Assembly (NCBI GenBank): GCA_037043015.1
Contig: CM073322.1
Span: forward strand, 13,837,601-13,901,600
Reading direction: 5' to 3'
Source: Bryum argenteum
Lineage: Eukaryota; Streptophyta; Bryopsida; Bryales; Bryaceae
DNA length: 64,000 nucleotides
The translations under genes and the position numbers were made by a program. Below the pieces are notes generated by a model, which was not told where the DNA came from, did not search any database, and saw only the letters and a list, made by a program, of their open reading frames with translations. Position 1 is the stretch's first letter, and the number at the start of each line of letters is the position of its first letter. This document shows, piece after piece, positions 1-10,799 of this stretch.

Positions 1-149
1 CAATGAGTGCATGATCCTTCAAAAGAATCGAGGTGAATCCTACGGTATCGTGTCTCCTATCAATCTCAACAGGCATCGTTTTGTTGGATTTCAAAGCTTG
101 AATAACTGAATGAAAAGAGCTAATGTTTCGCTCATCCCTACCTTCCATT

Positions 150-425
150 CTAGTATCCACGAGCAGGAGGAGGGGCGTTGAAGACTGGAGGTGAGGCGCC
201 GCCGCTCATCATCGGAGCGGGAGCGGAGGCGGGCTCGGACCAGGAGGGCGCCCAGGCCGGAGTAGGAGCAGGAGAGTCCGGTGCCCAGGCCGGAGTAGGA
301 GAGGGAGAGTCCGGCGCCCAGGCAATAGGCGCGTCAGCGAGAAACCGTTCCGGTACAGGCCTTGCCGCACTCACGACCACCATACACATGAGCATCACTG
401 CCACCACTCCCATCATTCTCGCCAT
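150..425 (-). CDS. small secreted Pro/Ala/Trp-rich peptide, copy 1
   Basis: Single-exon gene for 91 residues. The ATG at 425 begins MARMMGVVAV, and an uncharged hydrophobic stretch to about residue 20 ending SAA looks like a signal peptide. The mature part is Pro/Ala/Ser-rich with two near-identical blocks AWAPDSPxPTP, then APSWSEPASAPAP, a Gly/Ser patch and the family C-terminus NAPPPARGY. There are no Cys residues in the mature part and no hydrophobic tail, so it is not a typical GPI-anchored arabinogalactan peptide. Its three intact paralogues in this window share both ends. It lies head to head with copy 2. Its upstream DNA does not carry the CAACCTAYAAAT core seen before the other copies, so its promoter has been replaced or has diverged. 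I infer a cell-wall or apoplastic hydroxyproline-rich glycoprotein precursor; no biochemical function can be read from the sequence. Confidence 0.72.
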   Translation of the reverse strand: MARMMGVVAVMLMCMVVVSAARPVPERFLADAPIAWAPDSPSPTPAWAPDSPAPTPAWAPSWSEPASAPAPMMSGGASPPVFNAPPPARGY

Positions 426-522
426 AGCGCGCTTTTCTCCAATCCGCTTCTTTCAAAAATTCCTCAAGCAGCTATACTTTCTTGATTGAAAGTGTTCTCT
501 CAAGAAACGCCGAATCGAAAAT

Positions 523-665
523 TATTGCTCAAGATGATTGAAATTGCTGCGCAAGATGATCGAGGTTGCTGCTCAAGTTGATCAAATTTGCTGCGCAAGA
601 TGATCGAGGTTGCTGCTCAAGTTAATCAAAATTGCTGCTCAAGATTTTAAGGATTGCTACTCAAG
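523..665. repeat. 22-bp tandem repeat, TTGCTGCTCAAG type
   Basis: About six degenerate units of roughly 22 bp, each containing TTGCTGCKCAAGWTGATCRA, lie in the divergent promoter region between peptide copies 1 and 2. Odd and even units alternate (gcgcaagatgatcga, then ctcaagttgatca), so the true period may be 44 bp. Looser relatives of the unit occur at 2590-2720. Confidence 0.75.
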
Positions 666-1640
666 ATGCTTGATTGAGAGATGAGCAGAGGGAGTTGTCA
701 TTTATGCGAGGGACCAAAGCGTGTATCGCTAATACGTCCCTGTCCGTGACGAAATGCTTTCGGTGGTTCGCAGCACGAGGCATTGCGAAAGCAGAGTCTT
801 CTTCCACGCGAGATCGAGGCAATTGCAGCCGAAAGTCCGGAACTGACACGTATCGAAGGCCCACAAATGGCAGAGGTAGTGGCGATGGTAGAGGTGAAAT
901 TCGAGGAACGAAGAGACTGTCCGGTGCGTGGAGGATCACGAGTCCCGATATTTGGCGGATTCAAATGAGGGCGGGGTGGTCCTGATGAAGTCGTGAAAAC
1001 GTCCCCTGGGCAGGAGCTGAACTACCGTTAGAGTTCTTGCGCAGAACGTGCGATGCAGCTTCGGGAAAGAAGAGCGGGGCGGGCGTGGGTCTCTAAAGTG
1101 CGACTCAAAATGGCCTAAATTTAACAATTCCGATAATATGGTGTTATTCCGCTAAAATGGCATGCCTCTAGTTTTGAACGGCTGTCCAAAATAAAATGTG
1201 GAGGTGATAGTATTGTATATGAATGATATTATGCAAATGAGAATGATATTACAAGAAAACTATGTTATTATATAGTACACTAGAAAAACGGAGACTAGAT
1301 TATGATTAGATTTGTCAAATTTCATCCATTCTTGTATTAGCAAAAGTACTTAATCTTACTTATTTCGATTACAAAGAGAAAACATAAATAAGAAAAAGTC
1401 TTCACATAATGAAAATTGTATAATTTGATACTTCAAGCAACCTTGTTGAAATGTTCCATGTGGATATTAGGTCCAAGCAGAAAAAGTTGGTCCCTTTCTT
1501 GGTTGATGGATTCTGGCGGTTGAATAGGACCGCACCTGCCTCGTTCTCACCTCGTTCTCCACCACCCCTCGCTACCTTTCGCGCATGCCTTGACTAAGCG
1601 ATCCCCCGATCAACGCGCTTCTGATCGAACCCTGATCGAT
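666..1640. other. intergenic, weak similarity to 2900-3230
   Basis: No gene is supported here. Short reading frames on both strands overlap one another and have no recognisable content. The stretch 800-1095 shares short, ordered matches with 2930-3220 (gaggcaattgca, agagactgt, ggattcaaat followed by a G-rich run, gagcggg and cgtgggt-like ends). This suggests an old duplication of promoter-flank DNA. 1100-1560 is AT-rich and featureless. Confidence 0.4.
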
Positions 1641-1647
1641 CGACAAC

Positions 1648-1655
1648 CTACAAAT
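1648..1655 (+). promoter_or_regulatory. TATA-like core promoter of copy 2
   Basis: CTACAAAT within GATCGACAACCTACAAAT, about 112 bases before the ATG of copy 2. The same core occurs before copy 4 as CAACCTATAAATT and before copy 3 with TACAAATT. Conservation among diverged paralogues is the main support. Confidence 0.45.
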
Positions 1656-1765
1656 GCGAGCACCCTTCCTTCGACTCTCAACGCAATCAATCATCTCTCA
1701 TTCACAACATTAATCACTCCACACGTGCACGTACAAGTCGCAGATCCAGCTGAAGCATCGGAACG

Positions 1766-2014
1766 ATGGCGAGAATGATGGGAGTAGTGGCAGTGATGAT
1801 GCTCATGTGTATGATGGTCGTGAGCGCTGCACCGGCACGGTTCTTAGCAGACGAGCCAGCGCCTTTTGCATGGGCACCTGATTCATCTGCTCCGGTTCCT
1901 ACTCCGGCTTGGGCACCCTCCTGGTCCGAGCCCACCTCGGCTCCAGCCCCTACGATGGGCGGCGGCGCCTCGCCTCCAGTCTTCAACGCCCCTCCTCCTG
2001 CCCGGGGATACTAG
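1766..2014 (+). CDS. small secreted Pro/Ala/Trp-rich peptide, copy 2
   Basis: Intact 82-residue paralogue, the shortest of the family. It begins MARMMGVVAVMM, has a signal-peptide-like core ending near VSAA, then the motif ADEPAPFAWAPDSSAPVPT and one APAWAPSWSEP-type block, and the shared tail GGGASPPVFNAPPPARGY. Compared with copy 1 it lacks one AWAPDSPxPTP unit, so the family varies in length by repeat number. The start is the only in-frame ATG at the position conserved in all copies. The promoter flank resembles that of copy 4 (CAACCTAYAAAT, CTCATTYACAACA). Likely a secreted, hydroxyprolinated wall peptide by composition only. Confidence 0.72.
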   Translation: MARMMGVVAVMMLMCMMVVSAAPARFLADEPAPFAWAPDSSAPVPTPAWAPSWSEPTSAPAPTMGGGASPPVFNAPPPARGY

Positions 2015-3375
2015 CTAGAGTGGAGCTCATAGCTCGATCGTGCATGCACACACAAATGCTAAACATTTATTCTTTTGCCACACGATTCTCTGAAATTTGA
2101 TAGAACATTGTGGCAGTTTCATATTCATTCAAGTTGGGAGCTCTTAGTTTGCTCAAGCTTGTCTTAGAACCTATCCATCGATCTTACTTTTGCAATTGTT
2201 TCAGAGCTATAAGCTCAGTGGGGGCTTATTGAATAGCTTTATGACTGAAGAATACGTTGGCTCGCTGTTCATCATGATTGTATAGAATGTATAATTATGT
2301 TAAATTGAGACCTATTGACAAAGAGGTCTTGGACTATTTTCACCAGTGCTTATATTGTTTTCCAAAAATAAGAGTGTACAAGTTTCTAGTGCAGTATATT
2401 TGAGCACTTATATATCCTTGATTGTTAAAAAACAATATTCTGGATGACAGATTGAAACTTTAAAAAGTCATAATTCTTTAGGTGGACTTTGATTTTGAGT
2501 TGTTTTTCAACTCTCTTTGGTAAATAACACTATTTCTCAACTCTCTTTGTGCCATTGCGCACTTCTTTTCAATTTGTTGAATCAAAATCTCCTCAAGCAA
2601 CTTGAGCAAGCAACTAATAATAATAGTTCCTTGAGCACTAAATGTTGTCTCCAAGCAACACTGTAATGATAATTGCTGTAAACGACTTTGGTCGAACTCG
2701 CTGGTCGAGATAATTGAGCGAGATTGTTGCTGGAGATGGTTTAGAATTGAGCCGAGGGGAGGTATAATTTAAGCGATGGAATCGTAGCGTGTTACGCAAG
2801 TAGTACCTGAGTGTCCATAACGACATGAGTGTGCCTGAGTGCTCACGGTGATTCACCGCTAGTTCAATTCGAAGCAAGGGGCGTTCTGTACTTGTAAATT
2901 AATATATACGAGGCAGTGTCTAGATCTTTGACCATGCGAGAGCGAGGCAATTGCATCTAGAGTTTCGAAACAGACACGTGGTGACGAGAAACTAAGAGAC
3001 TGTTCCGACGTTCGTGGTGGCTAAACTAAGACTCGGGACAAATGCGTCCTGAGACGGGAGTAGAACGACGGATTCAAATTGGGGTGGGATTGACTGAGTG
3101 TTATTTGGATTCATTTGTACTGCACATTTCCTTAACGTTTTGGGAACTGAACTTGCTGCAGGGGATGAACTAATAAAGTCGGAAGTTTCTGGGGAGTAGA
3201 CGAGCGGGCTTGGGTTCTCCAACTAAATCTCTTTAGAATCTCTACTTTTTGTACCCAAACATTGGTTATGCTCTAAGTTCCACTTGTTAATCGACATAGA
3301 TTGAACAGGTATAGTTTAAAAATAAGTTACATGCTCTCTAATCAGGAAGATAAGGATATGGTCATCCAAGACACG
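2015..3375. other. intergenic, no gene seen
   Basis: The 3' flank of copy 2, then AT-rich DNA. 2580-2720 holds scattered CTCAAGCAACTTGAGCAAGC-like units related to the tandem repeat at 523-665, and 2930-3220 weakly matches 800-1095 in the same orientation. No coding exon was recognised. Confidence 0.4.
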
Positions 3376-4264
3376 AATATGGTCATCTGAACAACATGAA
3401 CTTGATAAGTCACAAACGTAATCAATCTCAACCATTGCTGAAAAATTGCAAGCAGCTTTCAATAAGCTCCAAGTGCCATGTCTATTTATAGAAAGAATTG
3501 CACATAGTCATCCTGCATAAGCCAAAATCGACTCCGCAAACTCGCATCCTGAACGGTCACGGCACTGCTGCACTGTTTACTAACTTGCAGAGCATCAATG
3601 GCAATAGAAAGAATTCTGAATGTTTAGCTTCAAGACACTTGCATCCTCCATAGCTAGTAACCTCGAGCAGGAGGAGGGGCGCTGAACACTGGAGGTGAGG
3701 CGCCGCCGCCCATCGTCGGAGCGGGAGCAGACGCGGGCTCCCATGACGGCGCCCATGCCGGAGGCTCAGACATCGCTGGAGCCGGAGGCTCAGAAACCAC
3801 TGGAGGGGACTCCACCGGAGGAGACACCACGGGAGCAGCAGGAGCACCTGCCCAATCCGGCGCCCAATCAGCTACTAGAATCCGTTCTGGTGCAGGTCTT
3901 GCGGCACTGACTGCCACCATACACATGAGCATCATAACTGCCACTACGCGCATAGTTCAAACACATTGAAGCTTCTGAATAAGTGACAGATCGAGTTGTG
4001 CAGGTGTGATCCGATCCTGCAAGTTCACGATTGGAGCTAGATTGTTGTAAATGAGGGAATTTGATTGAGCGATGGAGGTCGGGGCTCCAATTTGTAGGTT
4101 GTAAGTCGATCAGGTTTGGAGGGGCGTTGATCGCTTTTGTCTGGATCGGGTTGTCAAGCGAGAACGCGAAGGACTGTCTGTGTGGCAGGTGCACTTTCTG
4201 CTGCAAGTTCGGTCACGAAACTGACAATACGCTTCGACCAAGAATGGTACGAACTCTTTGAACT
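3376..4264. repeat. segmental duplication, left copy
   Basis: Direct repeat of 9246-10182. Both begin near tggtcatctgaacaacatga and end near accaagaatggtac(g/c)aactctttgaa, and carry peptide gene copy 3 or 4 with its 3' flank and promoter. The right copy has a few small insertions, for example about 30 bases around 10095-10130. The coding parts differ by one extra Pro-rich block in the left copy. Similarity is high enough to be a fairly recent duplication. Confidence 0.85.
3654..3953 (-). CDS. small secreted Pro/Ala/Trp-rich peptide, copy 3
   Basis: Intact 99-residue paralogue starting MRVVAVMMLMCMVAV; the MARMM start of the other copies is reduced to a single Met. Signal-peptide-like core to about residue 18, then RPAPERILVADWAPDW, a Val/Pro block SPPVESPPVVSEPPAPAMSE, and the family tail APTMGGGASPPVFSAPPPARGY split over the last 22 residues. 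It carries one extra SEPPAPAM repeat relative to copy 4 and an Asn-to-Ser change in the tail. The TATA-like motif at 4089-4096 is TACAAATT, mutated from the TATAAATT of copy 4. Function unknown; composition suggests a hydroxyproline-rich wall peptide. Confidence 0.7.
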   Translation of the reverse strand: MRVVAVMMLMCMVAVSAARPAPERILVADWAPDWAGAPAAPVVSPPVESPPVVSEPPAPAMSEPPAWAPSWEPASAPAPTMGGGASPPVFSAPPPARGY

Positions 4265-5868
4265 TGTGGGACCTCATCAGGTTTTTGACTCAAATTGCAA
4301 AAATTGCAAAAATTCAAAGAACAAGGGTATTCTTAACTCCTAAGAGCCCAATCAATCACTTTATGGTCGAATACGAATCTTGAGTAGCTATACCCGGATT
4401 AAAGTAAGTTTTTTTTAGGAAATTTTTCTAACATTCCAGAAGTTCGTTGAGTTGGGAACCACATTTAGTTTACGAAACCTTGTTTGGATTCATAGATTGT
4501 TCACAATAAGCCTTCACACATGAACAGGGCAAGGTTTTCTTAGTGTAAGAAAACTTACTATTTTGGGAAATTAATATGGTTTCTCATAGATTACGCGTGG
4601 CCTCTCTCCATTTTATCAAATAAGATATGATTTTAGCCAATTATATGAATTTCCAATCATCTAATATTAGAAAATGCATTTGATATTGATTTTCAAAGTT
4701 CTACTCTTTTTAATTGATTATAAAACAAAATTTACCTAATTTAGTAAATTCACCCATATATATCTAATTTAGGGGTTATGGTCTATATACTATCTTTGGA
4801 GCGCTACATCATAAGGGTATCAGAAACAATATCTTATAACACATCTAAGTTTTTCTACAAAAGCCTCGTAATTTTAGGGCTTGAGATAGCTACTTTACTA
4901 ATTTCTTTTGAGGTGACAATGCTTATGGGTTTTCCAAATCCTCTGTACTTCACTTCCACGAACATAGAAAGTTTGCGTAAAGGAATCCGTACTAAGTAGT
5001 TTGTTTTATCGCCTAACAAGTTAAATTGCATAATTACCATAAAAAATGAAATCAATGCTCATTTGCCACCCTTCCACTCTTATTATGTGCGATCTATCTC
5101 CAACTTATTATATTATATCATTGTCAATGTAATCCACATGAAGCGCAGATGAAATTGCATGGACCATTTCACTCTGTCAGCCTTGCAAGCAGGTTTCTCT
5201 CAGAACACCAGACCTTTCAGTCACTTCTGTGTATTCCTCCGAGCAGAATATACAGATTCCTTAGGCTGAAACTCATTTCATTATTCTGAAGTCCACCCTA
5301 ACATGTGTATTTCTCCTGGCCGAAGGTAGACGCAAGTCATGCACACTGAGAGCCGGCATAATTGTATATATGCGACCCTTTTCAACTCGGTCAAAGACAA
5401 ACTGACACTCAGGCGATTAAGCTGCAGAATAAGCATGTGACATCCTTGAACGTAAAGAGAGTCGTGAATCTTGGAACTCGATCACCATGCATCTCCAGGA
5501 TCACCACTCAAGTGAAGAATAAAATGACATCATGTAACATGTGAAATGGAAAATTTCATTTGTAATGTTCCGCCATCGAAAAAATGTGTTCAGGCAACAA
5601 TTCTTGCTATCAAATAATGTAATGGCTGTGACGAGACCAGAGGCTGAAATGGCTCGGGTGTAGGGAAACTATATTATTTTCATTGGAGAATCACACTGAG
5701 GGGTACCTTCGTTATGAGCTGTGGCAATCGGCATTGCTCATGTGTACCAAGTACAGTAACTATCCATGTCCTTCTACAAGTTGTCAAATTACAAGCTGCA
5801 CTACCGGTGATCGAATTGACAACGGGCACATACATCATGCATACACTCCCGATCAAGGATCTGCTGGA
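4265..5868. other. AT-rich intergenic, no gene seen
   Basis: Between peptide copy 3 and the germin-like gene. Reading frames such as 4778-4999 are in AT-rich DNA and have no recognisable domain. The part nearest 5868 is the probable 3' flank of the minus-strand germin-like gene. Confidence 0.4.
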
Positions 5869-6764
5869 TCAGCCCCAGTAGCTAGGGATGCCGGTCTTCA
5901 GGTCCCGCACAGTGGTGCCGTTGATGCCGAACGACCTCTCGATCACGGCGCTCGTGATGTTGGGCACAAATATCTGGTTCGCCGTGATCAGGAACCCTGG
6001 GCTCTGCGAGTTGAGCGTGTTGAAGGTGATGGCCGTCTCGTTGCCCACGTTGAGCTGGAAGTGCGACAGCCCCCGCGGGAAGATGGTGAAGTCGCCCACC
6101 TCCAGAGTGGACGCGTACAGCACATTGTCCTCGCTGATGAACCCCGTGTAGATGCTGCCCTTGAGCACGAACAGCGTCTCGGACGCGCGCGGGTGGGTGT
6201 GCAGGGGGACGACGCCGCCCACGGCGAAGTCGAGCCTGAGGTGACACAAGCCCATGGTGTTTAAGCCTGGGAAGTTGTAGACGGTCGCCAGGTCCGCCGT
6301 GGCCCCCGTCTCCGACACGGACGTCGGGTAAGCTGGTAGGCACACCACACAAAGTTTCTTTTAGTTGATTGACCTTGTACATGTCCAACTTTCAGACTAC
6401 AGCACACTTAGACCCGTTTTCATGCATTTATCTCTCTAACAAATAAACTGTCGAGCACCATGTACTGCATGTAGGGTGCATCTAAGTGAGAAATTCAATG
6501 ATTCACGCTTTGAATTTCTGTTGCAGAGGGGTGGTACGAGGTAGCTTGCTCACCAGGTTTGCGGAGGCCGGTGTAGGTGAAGTCCTTGGCGGTGACATTA
6601 GCACGGGGCTTGCATGCGAAGCCATTGATTGAGAATGGGGATGTCAGATCTCCCACGCAGAAGTCTTGAAGCGGGTCGGGGTCGGACGCTCGCACAGCGC
6701 CCAGAAGCAACATGGCACAGGTCATGATGACCCATGTCCGCTGGCAGAAGAGCATGGAGGCCAT
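5869..6764 (-). CDS. germin-like protein (cupin, apoplastic)
   Basis: Two exons on the minus strand, 6764-6554 and 6332-5869, with a 221-bp GT-AG intron, give 224 residues, the usual germin-like length. Residues 1-26 form a signal peptide. Cys36 and Cys51 are the pair that forms the N-terminal disulphide in the family. Cupin box 1 is PLHTHPRASETLFVLKG, with metal ligands His115, His117 and Glu122; box 2 is FPRGLSHFQLNVG with the fourth ligand His161. All four Mn ligands are therefore present. NVT and NET and NGT are potential N-glycosylation sites. Family members are extracellular oligomers and some have superoxide dismutase or oxalate oxidase activity; which one applies here cannot be told. 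The codon AGC/GCT junction gives LRKPAYPTSV, matching the family. Confidence 0.95.
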
Positions 6765-6894
6765 GGCTTGTATATATCAGTTACAATAAACCTCAGTCCT
6801 TCCTCACGACCACAAACAATGTAAAGCGAAGCGCTCAGAATATGTGAATGCACAAGCAGTTGATACTTGGTTGTGATGGCAGAGTGCTGAGTCA

Positions 6895-6900
6895 TTTATA
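6895..6900 (-). promoter_or_regulatory. TATA box of the germin-like gene
   Basis: The minus strand reads GTGTATAAATGAC about 130 bases upstream of the germin-like ATG, a suitable position for a TATA box with a 5' leader of about 100 bases. Confidence 0.55.
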
Positions 6901-7830
6901 CACCTCGGAAAGATCTTCGGCATTGCCTTTTCCGCGTAAGCCAAGCGCGGCGACGTTTTGCACCTTTAATTTCCACGAGTTCGGCTGCCGACTGCACCCA
7001 GTGAGAACTTTTTGAAAATTCATACGAATATGACACTAGTGAATGGGAAGCTCAGTGAACGTGACTAGAAAGGTGCTGTGTAGAAAGGGATCACACTGCA
7101 ACTAATCAGACACGATCACGAGAGCAGTGATTGGAGCGCGTCCGGCCCGTGGACTTCCATGAGGTGATTGCAGGTTTCAGTGTTGCTGCCAACGAAAGGA
7201 ATGAGAAGGACCCCAATGCTGCCTGCCTCTAATCAGAACGGCGTTTCCGTACTCGATAACAACCCGGGCGTGAGCACCAAGTAACTGAAGATGATGACCT
7301 TTGCGTCAAATAGCAGGTCCGGGGAAAGTTCTGACAAAAGTAAGCATATTCATTCCACTCGGAAAGTGTTTGGCAAGCCGAGTACAAGAGCTCAGAACTG
7401 GTCATCTGGAACATAGTTACCTAGGGTGGGTTCACACTTGAGCGAGGGTCATTTGAGAATGGAGAGGTCAATTTATCTCATGTGGCATACTTGGGCCATG
7501 AATAAAAATGTGCTACAAGTGCATTTAATGTTTTGACATGGCCCCAAGGAAAAGAAAAAGAAGTTACCAAAAGGAAGCTCTAATTTGCTTAGCATGGGAC
7601 CATCTAAGTCAGCACTATAATTATGGTACTAACAAAAAACAAAATTTGTGTTAAAACGAGGATATTAAAGTAGGTCACACTTCTAATATAATCTTGAACT
7701 TAGGGCTAGTCTAGCGTCTCTATCAACAGGAGGGGTGGATTTCTTGTACGCCAAGCCTATTTTTTAGCCTTGACTTTTGGTGTAAGCTTGTTAGCTTGCC
7801 CTTATCTTCCAACAAATATTCTCGAATGTA
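6901..7830. other. intergenic, no gene seen
   Basis: Upstream flank of the germin-like gene, then AT-rich DNA without recognisable coding content. Confidence 0.4.
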
Positions 7831-8140
7831 TAAGGGAGAGCGCTCAATGATCACTCAAATTTTAGATTAGGAAATCTGTAAATGAAGTATATAATGTAAG
7901 CAGTTTTTGCACGAGGAGAAAGTAAGTCGAAGGATAAACATTTTTAAACTCTTTTACAATTTGCCAAGAACACTTTGGAGATGGACTTACAAGTGATTTT
8001 GAATTGGTGTTCTAATTTAACACCCTAATGCATGGGATGAGTACATGGTAATATTGAGTTGTAGAGCTATTGTGTACCTTTAGGTCAAGAAGCCTAGTGC
8101 TCCATTACTGGTACGGGTCCATTTTAGAGCAGTCTCTTTC
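7831..8140. mobile_element. MITE-like element, diverged copy
   Basis: About 310 bp running from TAAGGGAGAGCGCT to AGAGCAGTCTCTTT, i.e. imperfect terminal inverted repeats. It is homologous over its full length to 8201-8530 in the same orientation; shared internal words include gtcaagaagcctagtgctccattactgg. No coding capacity and no clear target-site duplication. Confidence 0.65.
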
Positions 8141-8200
8141 ATGCAACGATTGAAAGTATGTATTCATAATAACATGATCGACATGATGACGCTGTGAGTA

Positions 8201-8530
8201 CTAAGGGAGAGTGCTAAAAAATGGCTCAAATTTTCAGATTTGCAATCAACTAAGAAGGTAATAATAGAAGTAATTTTTGTGCATGGAGAATGGAAGTGGA
8301 ATGACACTCATAGTGGATTCAATGATTTCCAAAAAAAATTTAAATTTGCTATAAACTTTTGAAGGCGGTCTTAAATGTATTTCTAAAATGGTGCCCTAAT
8401 GTTGCACCCTATACAATGTTTGCCGTGAGTACATGCTACCGTTAAGTGACAAAGCTACTATGTACCTCGGGGTCAAGAAGCCTAAAGCTCCATTACTGGG
8501 ACCACTCTAGTTTTGAGCACTCTCCCTTAG
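8201..8530. mobile_element. MITE-like element with 15-bp terminal inverted repeats
   Basis: 330 bp bounded by CTAAGGGAGAGTGCT and its exact inverse AGCACTCTCCCTTAG. Non-coding. The second copy of the element at 7831-8140, with only 60 bp between them. The flanks gagta and acatt do not show an obvious target duplication. Confidence 0.75.
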
Positions 8531-9245
8531 ACATTACAGTAAAAGCAAGTCTACTAGATAGGTAGAAGTATATTGGTTATGAAATGTGGCACATGGTTGT
8601 TTAGATTGGGTTCAAGAACACCTCTTCACAATGAACGAATGTTTGATGCAAATTACATCGCTATATACGTGCTCGGCACTTTTGGAAGAGTTTCTTGGAA
8701 ATAAAGTTGCTTGTTGAACCTTGGGATGCAAGTAAAGAACCTCTACCTTCAAAAATCAAATTTTAAAACTTTTTCTTAGAATTATCTAATTACTTTCATC
8801 TCCATACATAAAGGAACACTACACGTTGTCCCCAGGGAGATCTCTTTATAATTAGATGCTCTTTATTTCTCATTCATGAGTCTCCAAGCTCACTGATAAT
8901 TATGGCACACATATCAATAACTTGTTATCGATGCAGTTATACCAATGATTGAGCTCGAGGCTTCTTCCTCTTGAAATATGGGGGCTCATTTTTCATCAAA
9001 CAACAACACGAAGAACTCAAGTACTGGAAAAATTACTGAAACAATTTCGAGAAAATTACCGACAGTGGTTGTTTTCAACACAGATTTTCAGCGCTTTATA
9101 AACTGAATGGCTGCTCTTCCTAATTAGTCAAGTTCAGTAATTCCAATGTGATTTACCTTCTGCATTTTCAAAAAAGAGAGGAATTGACTTCACGGAAACT
9201 GGTTATTTCCACATTTCGGTGTTGTCGCAAAATCTCAAGATAACG
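8531..9245. other. intergenic, no gene seen
   Basis: AT-rich DNA between the MITE-like pair and the segmental duplication. No reading frame or repeat stands out. Confidence 0.4.
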
Positions 9246-9527
9246 AACATGGTCATCTGAACAACATGAACTTGATCGAAGTCACAAACGTGATCAATTC
9301 CAACCATTGCTGAAAACTTGCAAGCAACTTTCACAATAAGCTCCAAGTGCCATATTTATTTACTGAAAGAATTGCATATACACATCATGCATAAGCCAAA
9401 ATCGACTCCGCAAACTCGCATCCTGAACGGTCACGGCACTGCTGCACTGTTTACTAACTTGCAGAGCATCAATGGCAATAGAAAGAATTTTGAATGTTTA
9501 GCTTCAAGGCACTTGCATCCTCCATAG

Positions 9528-9815
9528 CTAGTAACCTCGAGCAGGAGGAGGGGCGTTGAAGACTGGAGGTGAGGCGCCGCCGCCCATCGTCGGAGCGGGA
9601 GCAGACGCGGGCTCCCACGAAGGCGCCCATGCCGGAGGCTCAGAAACCACTGGAGGGGAGTCCACCGGAGGAGACACCACGGGAGCAGCAGGAGCATCTG
9701 CCCAATCAGGCGCCCAGTCAGCTACTAGAATCCGTTCTGGTGCAGGCCTTGCAGCATTGACTGCCACCATACACATGAGCATCATCACTGCCACTACTTC
9801 CATCATCCTCGCCAT
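9528..9815 (-). CDS. small secreted Pro/Ala/Trp-rich peptide, copy 4
   Basis: Intact 95-residue paralogue starting MARMMEVVAVMM, with a signal-peptide-like core ending VNAA, then RPAPERILVADWAPDWADAP, the block VSPPVDSPPVVSEPPAWAPSW and the family tail GGGASPPVFNAPPPARGY. It is the closest relative of copy 3 through the segmental duplication. Of the copies in this window it has the best core promoter, TATAAATT at 9975-9982, 160 bases before the ATG. No Cys in the mature part and no GPI tail. Function unknown. Confidence 0.75.
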   Translation of the reverse strand: MARMMEVVAVMMLMCMVAVNAARPAPERILVADWAPDWADAPAAPVVSPPVDSPPVVSEPPAWAPSWEPASAPAPTMGGGASPPVFNAPPPARGY

Positions 9816-9974
9816 AGTTCATACACATTAAAGCTTCAGAATTAGTGACAGAATGGCAGACTCCTGGTTGTGCGATCGAGTTGTGCAGGTGTGATTCGAT
9901 CCTGCAAGTTCACGATTGGAGCTAGATTGTTGTAAATGAGGGAACTTGATTGAGAGATGGAGGTCGGGTGGTCC

Positions 9975-9982
9975 AATTTATA
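9975..9982 (-). promoter_or_regulatory. TATA box of peptide copy 4
   Basis: The minus strand reads CGACAACCTATAAATTGG. The same context is kept in copies 2 and 3 with TACAAAT instead of TATAAAT. Confidence 0.5.
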
Positions 9983-10239
9983 GGTTGTCGATCCGGTTTC
10001 GAGGCGCGTCGATCGCTTTTGTCTGGATTGGTTTGTCAAGCGAGAACGCGAAGGACGGTCTGTGTGGCAGGTGCACTTTCTGCTGCGAGGTGGAGCCGAT
10101 TACTGACGCAAGAACGAGGCAAGTTTGCTCACAAAACCGACAATACGCTTCGACCAAGAATGGTACCAACTCTTTGAATTCGTACACGTAGTTTCCATAC
10201 AATTGAACCCAATGTGGTAATTTTTTTAAATGGAAGTAA

Positions 10240-10796
10240 GTAGTGTAGATCTCAATCGTACAAACTTGTAATTGACTTGTGTAGGTCATGTGGATCAAAG
10301 TTGACCCATGAGACATTGAGACCTTATAGATTGTGATGTTCATAACGTATTAGTGTGCAAAACAAGCTTCAAGATTCCATTAGTTTCACTTTGAGATGAA
10401 AAACTACCAATATTAAAATTGCATTCAAAAATCCACAAACTAAAAAGTTGTTCATCTTCATCACAAAAACATTTTTTACCAAAAAATTTCATCAACAAAA
10501 TATCTTGACTCAAATAGTAGCCTTCCAATCATGGCAGGGATTGCTCTGAAGTTTACGAAGAAAGAATAGTCCAATACCAAACCCTTTGTAGTCAAATCCA
10601 CGCTCTTTCTTTAATAAATCTTCAATTAGGTTGAGGTTACCACCACTAAAGCTAAACCACAATTGGAATTCTTTCAAAAATATAAAGTTGAAATCCAACT
10701 GTGGATGAAGGAGATCTAGCTCCTAAAAAATCATTTATTTTTTCACTTTTATCACTGTAGTAACATCATTGCAAATCCAATACCAAAGTGTTTTTT
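10240..10796. mobile_element. fragment of the 0.98-kb TTAA element
   Basis: Aligns in order with about 57150-57700 (ctcaatcgtacaaacttgtaat, ccttatagat, ctaccaatat, gaaatccaac(g/t)gtggatgaagga, catcattgcaaatccaata). Both terminal repeats are missing. It stops where the broken peptide copy 5 begins, so insertion or a deletion around this element probably removed the 5' half of copy 5. Confidence 0.75.
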
Positions 10797-10799
10797 GGA

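Larger units (their letters stand above)
9246..10182. repeat. segmental duplication, right copy
   Basis: Direct copy of 3376-4264 including peptide gene copy 4, its promoter and its 3' flank. The right end, near accaagaatggtaccaactctttgaa, is followed within about 60 bases by a fragment of the TTAA element family. Confidence 0.85.

Noticed and set aside
5683..6264. 193-codon plus-strand frame
   Set aside because: Antisense to the GC-rich second exon of the germin-like gene.
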